From Streptococcus pneumoniae (GTDB lineage: Bacteria > Bacillota > Bacilli > Lactobacillales > Streptococcaceae): a stretch of DNA of 64,000 nt. The notes under the pieces were generated by a model. That model was given only the letters and a program-made list of their open reading frames with translations. It did not search any database and was not told the origin of the DNA. The stretch's first letter is position 1, and every line of letters starts with the position of its first letter. The position numbers and the translations under genes are program-made. The stretch is taken from positions 12,338 to 76,337 of the forward strand of contig NZ_CKYA01000009.1 in the NCBI RefSeq assembly GCF_001113365.1. The letters run 5' to 3'. Of the stretch, positions 1-8,072 are shown piece by piece.

Positions 1-2
1 AT

Positions 3-995
3 ATCTATTTTGTTGTCTTGGACCTACATACGACGGATAGAGATAAGATTATCCAGCTATTCAAGGATTGGACGGATTATAGCTCCAAGTTGGTTGAGGG
101 GGAACTGGTCAAAAAAGATGGACAGAATGCTCTCTTGCCTCCTAGCGATACTGGTGAAACAGTTGGACTCAATCCTCATCGTTTAACGCTGACTTTTGGT
201 GTGTCTGCCAGTTTCTTGAAAAAGATGAACTTGGAAAATAAGCGTCCTCAAGTATTCAGAGATTTACCGCCTTTTCCTAAAGAGCAATTGCGTGAAAAAT
301 ATACTGGTGGGGATATTATGATCCAGGCTTGTGCAGATGATGAGCAGGTTGCCTTTCACGCTATTCGCAATCTCATTCGTAAGGGGAGAAATGCAGTGAC
401 CCTCCGTTGGAGTCAGTCTGGTTTTGCAGCAATCGGAGATCGAATGGAGACACCGCGTAACCTCTTTGGATTTAAGGATGGAACAGCAAATCCAACCAAG
501 GAGAAAGACTTTGACCGCGTTATCTGGGCTGATAGTCAGGACTGGATGGAAAATGGTTCTTATATGGCAGTTCGTCGGATTCAGATGTTTTTAGAGACCT
601 GGGACCGCACTAGTCTTGAAGAACAGGAAAATACCTTCGGTCGTTACAAGGAAAGTGGTGCCCCTTTTGGTAAGAAAAATGAGTTTGATGAAGTGGATTT
701 AAGTCTCTTACCTGATGATTCACATGTCCGTTTGGCTAAGGAAGTGGATAAGCCACTTTTACGTCGTTCTTATTCTTACTCAGATGGAATTGATGAAAAA
801 ACTGGCCAGTTTGATACGGGTTTGCTCTTCATTTCTTTCCAGAAGGATCCTGATAACTTTGTTAAGGTGCAAACCAATCTAGGTGCTACAGATAAGATGA
901 ATGAATATATCACTCACATCGGTAGTGGACTCTTTGCTTGCTTTGGTGGTGTGGAGAAAGGAGGCTACATTGGTCAGAAATTATTGGAAGGCTAA
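3..995 (+). CDS. efeB: Dyp-type heme peroxidase / deferrochelatase EfeB, 5' end outside window
   Basis: The frame is open from base 3, so the true start lies upstream. At least 330 C-terminal residues are present. The family motif GFKDGTANP, the conserved GxxDG signature of DyP peroxidases on the distal heme side, lies about 155 residues in. A histidine in DDSHVRLA further on is the likely proximal heme ligand. EfeB proteins are extracytoplasmic heme enzymes that work with EfeO and EfeU in ferrous iron uptake or heme iron release, and they are classic Tat substrates. The Tat signal would lie upstream and cannot be seen. The next gene (EfeU) overlaps its 3' end by 26 bp, and tatC and tatA follow, so one operon is likely. 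The assignment is confident; whether it acts as a chelatase or a peroxidase is not decided by sequence. Confidence 0.93.
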   Translation: MYFVVLDLHTTDRDKIIQLFKDWTDYSSKLVEGELVKKDGQNALLPPSDTGETVGLNPHRLTLTFGVSASFLKKMNLENKRPQVFRDLPPFPKEQLREKYTGGDIMIQACADDEQVAFHAIRNLIRKGRNAVTLRWSQSGFAAIGDRMETPRNLFGFKDGTANPTKEKDFDRVIWADSQDWMENGSYMAVRRIQMFLETWDRTSLEEQENTFGRYKESGAPFGKKNEFDEVDLSLLPDDSHVRLAKEVDKPLLRRSYSYSDGIDEKTGQFDTGLLFISFQKDPDNFVKVQTNLGATDKMNEYITHIGSGLFACFGGVEKGGYIGQKLLEG

Positions 996-2658
996 AAGCT
1001 GGTTACTAGTTTTAGCTTTGTCACTTTTAATTCTTTCTCCAGTAGGTGCCCAAGAGAGTCTGAGTTCTTACTTTGTAAAAATCACAGATGCTTCTAAAGC
1101 GGTCAAAAATGGCAATCAGTCTGAGGCCCAGAATCTCGTTAAAGAGATGGCATCAGACTTCGAAAGAGTAAAAGACAGCAATTCTGATGCTGGTAAAGTC
1201 GTCAAGGAAAAGTTAGCCCAGTCAGGCGATATTACTGAAGACAAACTCACCCAACTTTCTTCAGCCCTATTAGCCTTTGAAAAAGAACAAAATCCTGTTG
1301 ACCTAGATGCGGAAAAAGAAAAATTGGTCAACCGTCTGAGTCCACGTTTTGAAGCCTTAGAGCAGGCCATTGACTCCAAAGATTTGGAAAAGGTTCGAGA
1401 GGCTTTTAAGAAAATGAATTCCACTTGGACCATCAATGAAAGTGTGGTTCGTGACAATAGTACGGCCCATTATGGCCGTGTTGAGACAGCTATTTCTTTC
1501 TTGCGTAGTAGCATGGAAACCGAGCCTACAGACTTTAACTCCATCCAGACTTCCTTTGAGAACTTAAAAAAGGCTATTGATGATTTTGTAACTGGAAAAG
1601 AAATCGCAGCAACATCTTCTGATTTGAGTCTTAAAGACGGTATTGACCTTTTGAAGAAGGCGTTGGAACAATTCCAAGCTGGTGACTCATCATCAGGAGC
1701 AGCTAGTATGAAGGAATTTATCACTATCTGGCCAACAATTGAAGGTTCTGTCAGCACGACCAATCCTTCCCTCTATACTCGAGTGGAAAGCGAAAGCCCT
1801 GTGATTATGGTCAAGGGAAGTGAGAAGGACTACCAAGAAAAATTAGAAAAACTGATTGCAGATTTATCACAGATTGATACTAGCGCACGTTACAATGCCT
1901 TTGATGCTATGCTGATTCTCCTAAGAGAAGGTGTGGAGGCTCTCTTAATCGTTATGGCTTTGGTAACGACCTTGAAAGCAGCCAAGATGCGTAAAGGGCT
2001 CAAGTGGGTTTATGGTGGTGCTATCACTGGAATCATGGCCAGTCTTGTCATTGCTTTCATCCTGCAAATTGCCTTTCCAGCAGTGACATCAGGCTCCAAT
2101 CGTGAAATCATCGAAGGAGCAGTGGGGATTTTTGCAGTCGCTATGATGATTTTGATTGGAATCTGGCTCCACATCAAATCCTCGGTCAAAAAATGGAATG
2201 CCTTTATGGAGTCACAAATGGAAACAGTGACCAAAACAGGTTCCTTTATTTCCATGTTTGCTCTCAGTTTTCTAGCTGTTTTCCGTGAGGGAGCAGAAAC
2301 CATTCTCTTTTATGTTGGGATTTTACCAAGGATTTCCAACTTTGAATTTGTCTTGGGAATTTCACTTGCCTTGCTGGTTCTGGTAATTATTGCCATCGTG
2401 ATGAACAAAGCCAGTCAATTCTTCCTGCCTCATAAGGTCTTCTTTATCCTAACTTGGATGATTTATGCTCTAGCCTTTAAGATGCTGGGGGTTAGTGTCC
2501 ATGCTCTTCAGTTGACAAATATGGCGCCAAATCACTTGCTGACAGGCTTTCCAACGATCGACCTGCTTGGAATTTATCCAAGTTGGGAAGGCTTGACCAG
2601 TCAGCTAATCTTTGTCATTATTGTCTTGATTGTCACTTTTAGACAGGGTGAAGAATAA
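970..2658 (+). CDS. efeU: FTR1-family iron permease EfeU with N-terminal periplasmic-type helical domain
   Basis: I chose the TTG at 970 because AAAGGAGG lies at 957-964 with 5-nt spacing and the product then opens with a signal-like segment (lysines, a hydrophobic stretch, then SPVGAQ). The frame is also open from an ATG at 901, which lacks these features. The 562-residue protein has a long, charged, helical extracellular region up to about residue 310. It then has about seven membrane segments carrying two REGxE motifs (LLREGVEALL and FREGAETILF), the iron-binding signature of FTR1/EfeU permeases. It should import iron across the membrane together with EfeB. It overlaps efeB by 26 bp and abuts tatC with no gap, indicating co-expression. 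Confidence 0.9.
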   Translation: MVRNYWKAKSWLLVLALSLLILSPVGAQESLSSYFVKITDASKAVKNGNQSEAQNLVKEMASDFERVKDSNSDAGKVVKEKLAQSGDITEDKLTQLSSALLAFEKEQNPVDLDAEKEKLVNRLSPRFEALEQAIDSKDLEKVREAFKKMNSTWTINESVVRDNSTAHYGRVETAISFLRSSMETEPTDFNSIQTSFENLKKAIDDFVTGKEIAATSSDLSLKDGIDLLKKALEQFQAGDSSSGAASMKEFITIWPTIEGSVSTTNPSLYTRVESESPVIMVKGSEKDYQEKLEKLIADLSQIDTSARYNAFDAMLILLREGVEALLIVMALVTTLKAAKMRKGLKWVYGGAITGIMASLVIAFILQIAFPAVTSGSNREIIEGAVGIFAVAMMILIGIWLHIKSSVKKWNAFMESQMETVTKTGSFISMFALSFLAVFREGAETILFYVGILPRISNFEFVLGISLALLVLVIIAIVMNKASQFFLPHKVFFILTWMIYALAFKMLGVSVHALQLTNMAPNHLLTGFPTIDLLGIYPSWEGLTSQLIFVIIVLIVTFRQGEE

Positions 2659-3390
2659 ATGGATAGAAAAGAATTGACAATCGTTGAACATCTGGTAGAA
2701 TTTAGAAAGAGATTATTGGCAGTAGTCATTTGTTTCTTTTTGGTATTCTGTGTTTCTCTGCTGTTTGCAGACCAGATTTACCAGTATGTGACCCAAGCTT
2801 TTCAGCAAAAGTTGATTGTTTTAGGGCCTAATGATATTTTATGGATTTACATACGTTTGGCTAGTCTGATGGCCTTTACCATCACCTTGCCTTACACGGT
2901 GTATCATATTTGGTCTTTCATCAAACCTGGTTTAAAGAAGGAAGAAGCTAGAGCGATTTTTGCCTATATTCCAGCTAGTTTCCTTTGTTTTCTAGTTGGA
3001 CTGGCTTTTGGTTTTTACTTTGTAACACCAGCCTTACTTCAGGTTTTATTAGGGCTAGGAGAAGGACTATTTGAAACGCAGTTAACAGCCCAAAATTATC
3101 TGTCCTTTGTTTTTCAAACGACCTTACCCATGGCTCTGGTTTTTGAATTACCAGTTATCATTGCCTTTTTGACGTCGATTGACCTCATTGGACCAGAATT
3201 ATTGACTACTTATCGCCGATATGCCTATTTTATCTTATTGGTACTTGCAGTCATCTTGACACCAGCTGACTTTGTCAGTGATTTGGCAATGACTGCCCCC
3301 TTGATTTTACTCTATGAATTAAGTATTACCATCAGCAAACATATTATGAAACGCAAGCAGAAAGGAGCGAGAAATGGGAATCTTACGTGA
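2659..3390 (+). CDS. tatC: Sec-independent protein translocase TatC
   Basis: The 243-residue protein has the six-helix TatC pattern. The N-terminal cytoplasmic part (ELTIVEHLVEFRKRLL) matches the conserved TatC HLxELRxR segment that binds twin-arginine signals. The ATG directly follows the efeU stop, so the two are probably translationally coupled. TatC recognises folded precursors with twin-arginine signals and builds the pore with TatA. Its neighbour efeB is the most likely client, as in other Gram-positive efe/tat clusters. The C-terminus overlaps the tatA start by 17 bp. Confidence 0.93.
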   Translation: MDRKELTIVEHLVEFRKRLLAVVICFFLVFCVSLLFADQIYQYVTQAFQQKLIVLGPNDILWIYIRLASLMAFTITLPYTVYHIWSFIKPGLKKEEARAIFAYIPASFLCFLVGLAFGFYFVTPALLQVLLGLGEGLFETQLTAQNYLSFVFQTTLPMALVFELPVIIAFLTSIDLIGPELLTTYRRYAYFILLVLAVILTPADFVSDLAMTAPLILLYELSITISKHIMKRKQKGARNGNLT

Positions 3391-3544
3391 TATCGGAGCA
3401 CCAGGATTGATTATCATCGTTTTAGGAGCTCTCTTGATCTTTGGACCAAAACGATTACCTGAACTAGGCGAGTCAATCGGTAAAATGCTATCTGAATTTA
3501 AAACAGCAGTTAAAGGAACTGAAAATCAAGATAAGAAAGAGTAA
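3374..3544 (+). CDS. tatA: Twin-arginine translocase subunit TatA
   Basis: This is a 56-residue protein with one N-terminal membrane helix (about residues 8-22), the FGPKRLPELG hinge that defines TatA/TatB/TatE, and a short amphipathic plus charged tail. An AAAGGAG ribosome site lies at 3361-3367, 6 nt before the ATG. It overlaps the end of tatC by 17 bp. TatA oligomers form the protein-conducting element of the Tat translocon. A minimal TatA-TatC system without TatB is normal for Firmicutes. Confidence 0.92.
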   Translation: MGILRDIGAPGLIIIVLGALLIFGPKRLPELGESIGKMLSEFKTAVKGTENQDKKE

Positions 3545-3556
3545 ATCTGCTCTAAT

Positions 3557-3613
3557 AAAAAACTTTGTACTCTAGAAACCATCGTGTGGCTAACTAGAGT
3601 GCAAAGTTTTTTG
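3557..3613 (+). terminator. Terminator of the efe-tat operon
   Basis: Arms AAAACTTTGTACTCTAG and CTAGAGTGCAAAGTTTT (one mismatch) enclose about 18 nt and end in a T run. It lies 12 bp after tatA. Confidence 0.85.
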
Positions 3614-3647
3614 AGTCTGGAATATAAAAACAGCAGTTAATTTCAAG

Positions 3648-3677
3648 AAACAAAAAAAGAACAGCCGAAGCTGTCTT
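3648..3677 (-). terminator. Terminator of rpmE2
   Basis: On the minus strand, ACAGC-TTCG-GCTGT is followed by a T-rich run just after the L31 stop codon. It is a tetraloop hairpin typical of intrinsic terminators. Confidence 0.8.
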
Positions 3678-3684
3678 TTTATCA

Positions 3685-3927
3685 TTATTTGAGACCGTAT
3701 TTTTTGTTGAAACGATCCACGCGTCCATCTGCTTGAGTGAACTTTTGACGTCCAGTGTAGAATGGGTGTGAGTCTGATGAAATTTCCACACGGATCAATG
3801 GGTAAGTTTCGCCTTCGAACTCAACTGTTTCGTTAGAGCGTTTTGTTGAACCGCTAAGGAATTGGTAACCAGTAGTTGTGTCCATGAAGACAACTGGGCG
3901 ATATTCTGGATGGATATCTTTTTTCAT
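3685..3927 (-). CDS. rpmE2: 50S ribosomal protein L31 type B
   Basis: I start at the ATG at 3927, giving 80 residues beginning [12 protein letters not shown], the standard L31B N-terminus. The frame is open 14 codons further upstream, but an AAAGGAA ribosome site fits the inner ATG. No CxxC zinc motif is present, which marks the zinc-free B-type paralogue (YtiA-like) rather than the zinc-binding L31. C- variants can replace L31 under zinc limitation. It has its own terminator and stands alone. Confidence 0.95.
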
Positions 3928-4022
3928 TTTGCAATATTTCCTTTCTGCCATGGTCTCTTTGCGAGCCATAGATTGTTACCATACTAGTCTATCAGATTCT
4001 GAAAAGTTTGGCAAGTATTTTA

Positions 4023-4958
4023 TCAGTTTTTAAGCAAGTTTTTTAACTTTTGGTAGATGATTTCGTTTTCCTCTAGGCTATAGGAATTAGCACCGCTTGC
4101 TAGAGGGTGGCCTCCACCATCATGTTCTTTGGCAATTTCATTGATAGGATGGATTTTACTGCGTAAGCGAACACGGTAGTGGCCATCAGCCTGCTCTACA
4201 AAAATTCCCCAGAGACTGACGCTGTCAATACGTCCAGGTGCACCGACAATGGCTGCAGTTTCAGCATCGGTAACATTAAATTGTTTCAAGACTTCTTGAC
4301 TCAGGATAACGCGCGCTGCACCATTTTCATCCACCTCCAGATGGTCGTAGATGTAGCCTTGAAGTTTAGCAATTTTGTAACTCATAGTGTCCATTTTGCG
4401 AGTGAGAGCCGCAAAGTCAAAGTTCTGTTCTCTCAAATAAGCAGCAAGGCGAAGAGTTTGCGCAGTAGTAGAAGGGTAGAGGAAACGGCCTGTATCACCA
4501 ACAATTCCTGCAAAGAGCAATTCAGCAGCGCGATCTGACAAGGCTAGCTGGGTTGTTTGGGCAAATAGGGTAATCATCTCACTAGCGCTACTTGAACTAG
4601 TATCTACCCAAGATAAGTCACCATATACATCATCATTTGGATGATGGTCAATCTTAATGAGAAAATCACCTTGACGATAGCGCTTATCGTCAATACGAGC
4701 AGTATTCGCCGTATCACAGACGATGACAAGGGCGCCTTGGTAGGCACTATCTTCAATAAGATCCATCTCAGCCATCCAAGTTAGAGTTGGTTCATCAAAA
4801 CCAACGGCTTTGATGGTTTTTTCTGGAAAATGATGTTTGAGAAGAGATTTCAAACCCATCTGACTTCCCAAGGCATCAGGGTCTGGTTTCATATGACGAT
4901 GAATGATAATCGTGTCGTATTCTTTGATTTTTTCTAAAATTTGATGGCAAATTTCCAT
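4023..4958 (-). CDS. pde2: DHH/DHHA1 phosphodiesterase (Pde2/NrnA type)
   Basis: 311 residues from the ATG at 4958, chosen because TTGAGG lies 6 nt upstream; a further-upstream ATG has no such site. The DHH half shows DPDALGS near residue 28 and the KIDHH motif that binds Mn. The DHHA1 half ends with GGGHPLASG, which binds the substrate. Family members degrade short oligoribonucleotides and pAp. The streptococcal protein known as Pde2 hydrolyses pApA made from c-di-AMP. It diverges from the flavodoxin gene and has its own start region. Confidence 0.88.
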   Translation of the reverse strand: MEICHQILEKIKEYDTIIIHRHMKPDPDALGSQMGLKSLLKHHFPEKTIKAVGFDEPTLTWMAEMDLIEDSAYQGALVIVCDTANTARIDDKRYRQGDFLIKIDHHPNDDVYGDLSWVDTSSSSASEMITLFAQTTQLALSDRAAELLFAGIVGDTGRFLYPSTTAQTLRLAAYLREQNFDFAALTRKMDTMSYKIAKLQGYIYDHLEVDENGAARVILSQEVLKQFNVTDAETAAIVGAPGRIDSVSLWGIFVEQADGHYRVRLRSKIHPINEIAKEHDGGGHPLASGANSYSLEENEIIYQKLKNLLKN

Positions 4959-5025
4959 AAATAACCTCAATTCTTTCTCATTTCATTGTAGCACAAGAAT
5001 TTTTATTTTTAAAATGAAAAAGATG

Positions 5026-5034
5026 TGATATAAT
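5026..5034 (+). promoter_or_regulatory. Extended -10 promoter of the flavodoxin gene
   Basis: TGATATAAT forms an extended -10 (TATAAT 5029-5034) about 28 bp before the ATG. There is no good -35, which is common for streptococcal extended -10 promoters. Confidence 0.65.
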
Positions 5035-5061
5035 GGAGAAAGATAAATTGAGGAGGACGAT

Positions 5062-5505
5062 ATGGCATTAGCAAAAATTGTATTTGCCAGTATGACCGGT
5101 AATACCGAAGAAATTGCAGATATTGTAGCAGACAAATTACGTGACTTGGGCTTGGATGTCGATGTTGATGAATGTACAACTGTTGACGCTTCAGACTTCT
5201 TGGAAGCAGACATCGCTATCGTTGCGACCTATACTTATGGTGATGGCGAATTGCCAGATGAGATGATGGACTTCTACGAAGACCTAGCAGATCTTAACTT
5301 GAATGGTAAAATCTACGGAGTGGTTGGTTCAGGTGACACCTTCTACGATGAATTCTGTAAGGCTGTTGATGACTTTGACCGTGTCTTTGTGTCAACAGGA
5401 GCAGAAAAAGGTTCAGAGTGTGTTAAAGTTGATCTTTCTGCCGAGGAAGAAGATATTGAACGCTTGGAACAATTCGCAGAAGAATTGGCTGCTAAAGTAG
5501 GATAA
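5062..5505 (+). CDS. fldA: Flavodoxin
   Basis: 147 acidic residues. The phosphate-binding loop for FMN, SMTGNTEEIAD, is near residue 11, and the aromatic isoalloxazine-binding region is TYTYGDGELPDE. This is the short-chain flavodoxin layout. GAGGACG provides a ribosome site before the ATG. Flavodoxins carry single electrons at low potential in place of ferredoxin. The partner reductase is not in this window. Confidence 0.9.
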   Translation: MALAKIVFASMTGNTEEIADIVADKLRDLGLDVDVDECTTVDASDFLEADIAIVATYTYGDGELPDEMMDFYEDLADLNLNGKIYGVVGSGDTFYDEFCKAVDDFDRVFVSTGAEKGSECVKVDLSAEEEDIERLEQFAEELAAKVG

Positions 5506-5512
5506 GCATAAA

Positions 5513-5547
5513 CGTGCGCTGATGTAATCAATCAGTGCATTTTTCTT
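5513..5547 (+). terminator. Terminator of the flavodoxin gene
   Basis: GCGCTGAT and ATCAGTGC form a stem with a 7-nt loop followed by ATTTTTC. Confidence 0.75.
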
Positions 5548-5620
5548 ATCGTGAGTTGGGATTTTACTAGCCTAATTGATGGCTTTTTGATACAATAATT
5601 CAAATAAAGGAGGAGACTGT

Positions 5621-5887
5621 ATGGATTTAGATAGTATTCGTCAAGAAATTGATCAAATCGACGACCAAATCGTTAAGCTCTTAGAAGAACGAATGCATTT
5701 GGTTGAGGATGTAGTTGCCTATAAGAAAGCTTCAGGTAAACCGATTTTAGATACTAAGAGAGAAGCAATTATCTTTGAAAAGGTTAGGAGTCGTGTAGAG
5801 GACAAGCGCTATCAGGAGACTATTGTCGCGACTTTTTCTGACATACTCAAACGTTCGCGTGATTATCAGGATCAAAATATTAAATGA
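5621..5887 (+). CDS. Chorismate mutase, AroQ type
   Basis: 88 residues, all helical, matching a stand-alone AroQ chorismate mutase. It starts with the family pattern LDSIRQEIDQIDDQIVKLLEERM and has the basic VAYKK stretch that contacts the substrate. It converts chorismate to prephenate for phenylalanine and tyrosine synthesis. An AGGAGGA site precedes the ATG. An extended -10 (TGATACAAT, ending 5596) sits 24 bp upstream. The stop overlaps the next start as ATGA, so it is translationally coupled to the fluoride channels, an arrangement with no obvious metabolic link. Confidence 0.87.
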   Translation: MDLDSIRQEIDQIDDQIVKLLEERMHLVEDVVAYKKASGKPILDTKREAIIFEKVRSRVEDKRYQETIVATFSDILKRSRDYQDQNIK

Positions 5888-6258
5888 AAAAAGAACAATT
5901 TTATCCGCTAGGGATTTTTCTAGCTGCTATGTTGGGCGGACTTGTCCGCTACCTAGTTTCCACTTGGTTACCAGCCAGTCCAGACTTTCCTTGGGGCACT
6001 CTCTTTGTCAACTATTTGGGAATTTTCTGCCTGGTTTATCTTGTCAAGGGTTATCTGGTCTATAAGGGGACTAGTAAGGGCTTGGTTTTAGCACTGGGTA
6101 CAGGTTTTTGCGGAGGTCTAACAACCTTTTCTAGTCTCATGCTTGATGCTGTGAAACTGCTTGATACAGGGCGTTATCTGAGTTTGATCCTGTATTTGCT
6201 TTTGAGTATAAGTGGAGGTCTACTCTTGGCTTATTTTCTAGGGAGGAAGAAATGGTAA
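5884..6258 (+). CDS. crcB: Fluoride channel subunit CrcB/Fluc 1
   Basis: 124 residues with four membrane helices. The segments GGLVRYLVSTW (start) and TGFCGGLTTFSS (middle) are the CrcB/Fluc signatures; the latter includes the pore phenylalanine and central Na+ site. Fluc channels export fluoride as antiparallel dimers. It overlaps the chorismate mutase gene by 4 bp and the second crcB by 7 bp. Paired genes usually indicate either two homodimers or an obligate heterodimer. No fluoride riboswitch is visible upstream. Confidence 0.9.
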   Translation: MKKEQFYPLGIFLAAMLGGLVRYLVSTWLPASPDFPWGTLFVNYLGIFCLVYLVKGYLVYKGTSKGLVLALGTGFCGGLTTFSSLMLDAVKLLDTGRYLSLILYLLLSISGGLLLAYFLGRKKW

Positions 6259-6599
6259 TCGTCTATCTTGCAATTGCTTGTGGCTTAGGAGCGCTCGTAC
6301 GGTATTTCTTTTCCCGCTATAATCAAGCATCTAAATTGCCCCTCGGAACGCTCATAGCTAATCTTTTGGGTTGTTTTTTGATTGGATTATTCTACAATCA
6401 TGTGGAGTCTAAGGAAGTTTATGCTATTCTAGCAACAGGATTTTGTGGTGGTTTAACGACTTTTTCGACCTTGAATGATGAACTTCAAAGACTGCTAAGT
6501 GATAAGAAGGTCTTTTATTCTTACCTGACTTTGACCTACCTAGGTGGTTTGGTTGCGATTTTTTTAGGAATTCTGCTATGTAAGTGTCTAGTGTTTTGA
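6252..6599 (+). CDS. crcB: Fluoride channel subunit CrcB/Fluc 2
   Basis: 115 residues, the partner of the preceding gene. It has GALVRYFFSRY near the start and TGFCGGLTTFSTL in the middle, so both subunits retain the conserved pore motif. The ATG overlaps the end of the first crcB. It is the last conserved chromosomal gene before the accessory island, and its terminator follows immediately. Confidence 0.9.
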   Translation: MVIVYLAIACGLGALVRYFFSRYNQASKLPLGTLIANLLGCFLIGLFYNHVESKEVYAILATGFCGGLTTFSTLNDELQRLLSDKKVFYSYLTLTYLGGLVAIFLGILLCKCLVF

Positions 6600-6616
6600 G
6601 ATAAATAGAAAATATT

Positions 6617-6649
6617 GAACTAACGGAAAATTCCGTTAGTTCTTTTTTG
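6617..6649 (+). terminator. Terminator after crcB, at the left edge of the island
   Basis: The perfect hairpin GAACTAACGGAA / TTCCGTTAGTTC is followed by TTTTTT. Chromosomal synteny ends here. Confidence 0.9.
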
Positions 6650-6720
6650 TATTTTGAGAGGAAAAATGTCAGATAATATTGAAATTGTAATGGATGTGTC
6701 TAGGTAGGAAGGAGTAAAGC

Positions 6721-7182
6721 ATGGAAACTGGAATTTGTAGACGATGTTCTTGCAACTGGGTTACACCTTGCATCAATGAAAAGTATGGTACTTGCTGGTG
6801 GGTAGATAAAAATAGAACGCTGTGTAGTCACTGTTTTTATGGATTTAATGATGACTCTTGTCAGACAAAAGTTTATTACAGACCAGGGCATGATTGGCTT
6901 GAGAGAGATTGGGAATTTGCTTGGGAAATACTGACAAATTCAAAAAGTCATTGGGTATATGATATGGAACATGATGTGTTGTGTGTGGTTGGTTTAGGAG
7001 ATCATATTGGAGCCGTTAGATTTATTGTAAGGAATTTTTATGGACTTAATCGTATTTATCGTGAGGAGATTCCTAAATGGCAAGACATTATTGGGAATAA
7101 TATGATTTTTTATAATGCAAAGGTCAATGATTCAGAACATTACGCTAGTTGTTTGCCTAGAAAGTATAAACATGTGGATTGA
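6721..7182 (+). CDS. Hypothetical protein with N-terminal cysteine-rich putative zinc-binding module
   Basis: 153 residues, first gene of the island, with a strong AGGAAGGAG ribosome site. The first 55 residues hold eight cysteines, including a CxxCxC start (residues 6-11), a later C at about 17 and a CSHC pair near residue 35. Related cysteine clusters occur at the start of some phage and plasmid proteins and probably bind zinc. The remaining 100 residues are rich in aromatic residues and match no domain I know. The role is unknown; a DNA- or RNA-binding accessory function is a guess. Confidence 0.6.
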   Translation: METGICRRCSCNWVTPCINEKYGTCWWVDKNRTLCSHCFYGFNDDSCQTKVYYRPGHDWLERDWEFAWEILTNSKSHWVYDMEHDVLCVVGLGDHIGAVRFIVRNFYGLNRIYREEIPKWQDIIGNNMIFYNAKVNDSEHYASCLPRKYKHVD

Positions 7183-7183
7183 T

Positions 7184-7855
7184 ATGGATAATAAAATTAT
7201 TGAGAAGATACAAAATCTTTTAGAATTAGCTTACGATGCACCAAACGATGAAGAGGGGCAGACTGCACTTCTGATGGCTCAAAGACTTATGGTGAAGCAT
7301 AATCTTTCTATGAATGATTTAACGAATAGTAAAACTCAAAAAGATATTGGTGAAACAATAGGAACATGGGAATATAGACTTCCATGGTGGCAAGAAAAGT
7401 TGGCAGGTATTTTAGGTGAAAATTTTAGATGTAAAACGATAAGAAGACGACTTCCTGAAGACGGAATCACACAGATAATTTTCTTTGGATATCAATCTGA
7501 TGCTGAATTTTGTAGTAAGGTTTACGAAGGTGCGCTCTTATACCTTAAATATCGGCTGAAACGACTTTTCCCTACAGTCTCAAGAGCAAGATGGAAAGAC
7601 TATAAGAAATCGTACTTACTAGGTTTCTTAAACGGAATAGATCAACGTTTTCAGGACCAGGTTCAATCATCAGAAGAATTTGGTTTGATGGTAAAAATCC
7701 CAGCAGAAGTTTTGGAAGAACAACATCGTCGCATGGGAAGTTTAAAGAATAGAACCATTAATGTTAAAGTTGATGTTGATTATGAGGCCTATATTGCTGG
7801 TTTTGAAAACGCAAAAGAGACTAGGTTGTTATCAGAAGAATTACTACAAGTATGA
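7184..7855 (+). CDS. DUF2786 domain protein
   Basis: 223 residues from the ATG at 7184. The frame is open further upstream inside the previous gene, but the DUF2786 domain starts at this methionine. Residues about 4-45 (KIIEKIQNLLELAYDAPNDE, then QTALLMAQRLM and KHNL) match DUF2786, a short helical domain found in phage and ICE proteins of unknown function. A basic, aromatic C-terminal part follows. No strong ribosome site is visible and the gene begins 1 bp after the previous stop, so coupling is likely. Confidence 0.65.
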   Translation: MDNKIIEKIQNLLELAYDAPNDEEGQTALLMAQRLMVKHNLSMNDLTNSKTQKDIGETIGTWEYRLPWWQEKLAGILGENFRCKTIRRRLPEDGITQIIFFGYQSDAEFCSKVYEGALLYLKYRLKRLFPTVSRARWKDYKKSYLLGFLNGIDQRFQDQVQSSEEFGLMVKIPAEVLEEQHRRMGSLKNRTINVKVDVDYEAYIAGFENAKETRLLSEELLQV

Positions 7856-7889
7856 ATATAAAGTGGCTTACTTAAAGAAAGGATCACAT

Positions 7890-8072
7890 ATGAAACAACA
7901 CCAAACAAACTTCTCAAGGTTGACTAGAGACGTAATGATTTCCGATTTGATGAATACGATGGGATGGACTAGAAGCCGTGCTATTGCAGCTATTGAAGAG
8001 TTAGAACAAGCTCATCTTGTCTATTTTCCTGAAGCTGGTGGCTTGAGGTTACAAGTTGTAGGAGGATTTTAA
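7890..8072 (+). CDS. Small putative helix-turn-helix protein
   Basis: 60 residues from the ATG at 7890, preceded by AAAGAAAGGA. The centre (VMISDLMNTMGWTRSRAIAAIEELEQAHL) reads like a small winged-helix or HTH unit. The stop overlaps the repA start by one base, and the repA ribosome site GGAGG lies inside this gene, so the two are translationally coupled. A copy-control or auxiliary role for the initiator is plausible but not shown. Confidence 0.55.
   Translation: MKQHQTNFSRLTRDVMISDLMNTMGWTRSRAIAAIEELEQAHLVYFPEAGGLRLQVVGGF

Noticed and set aside
5823..6065. 80-codon plus-strand ORF overlapping chorismate mutase and crcB
   Set aside because: It is out of frame with two well-supported genes and has no ribosome site.
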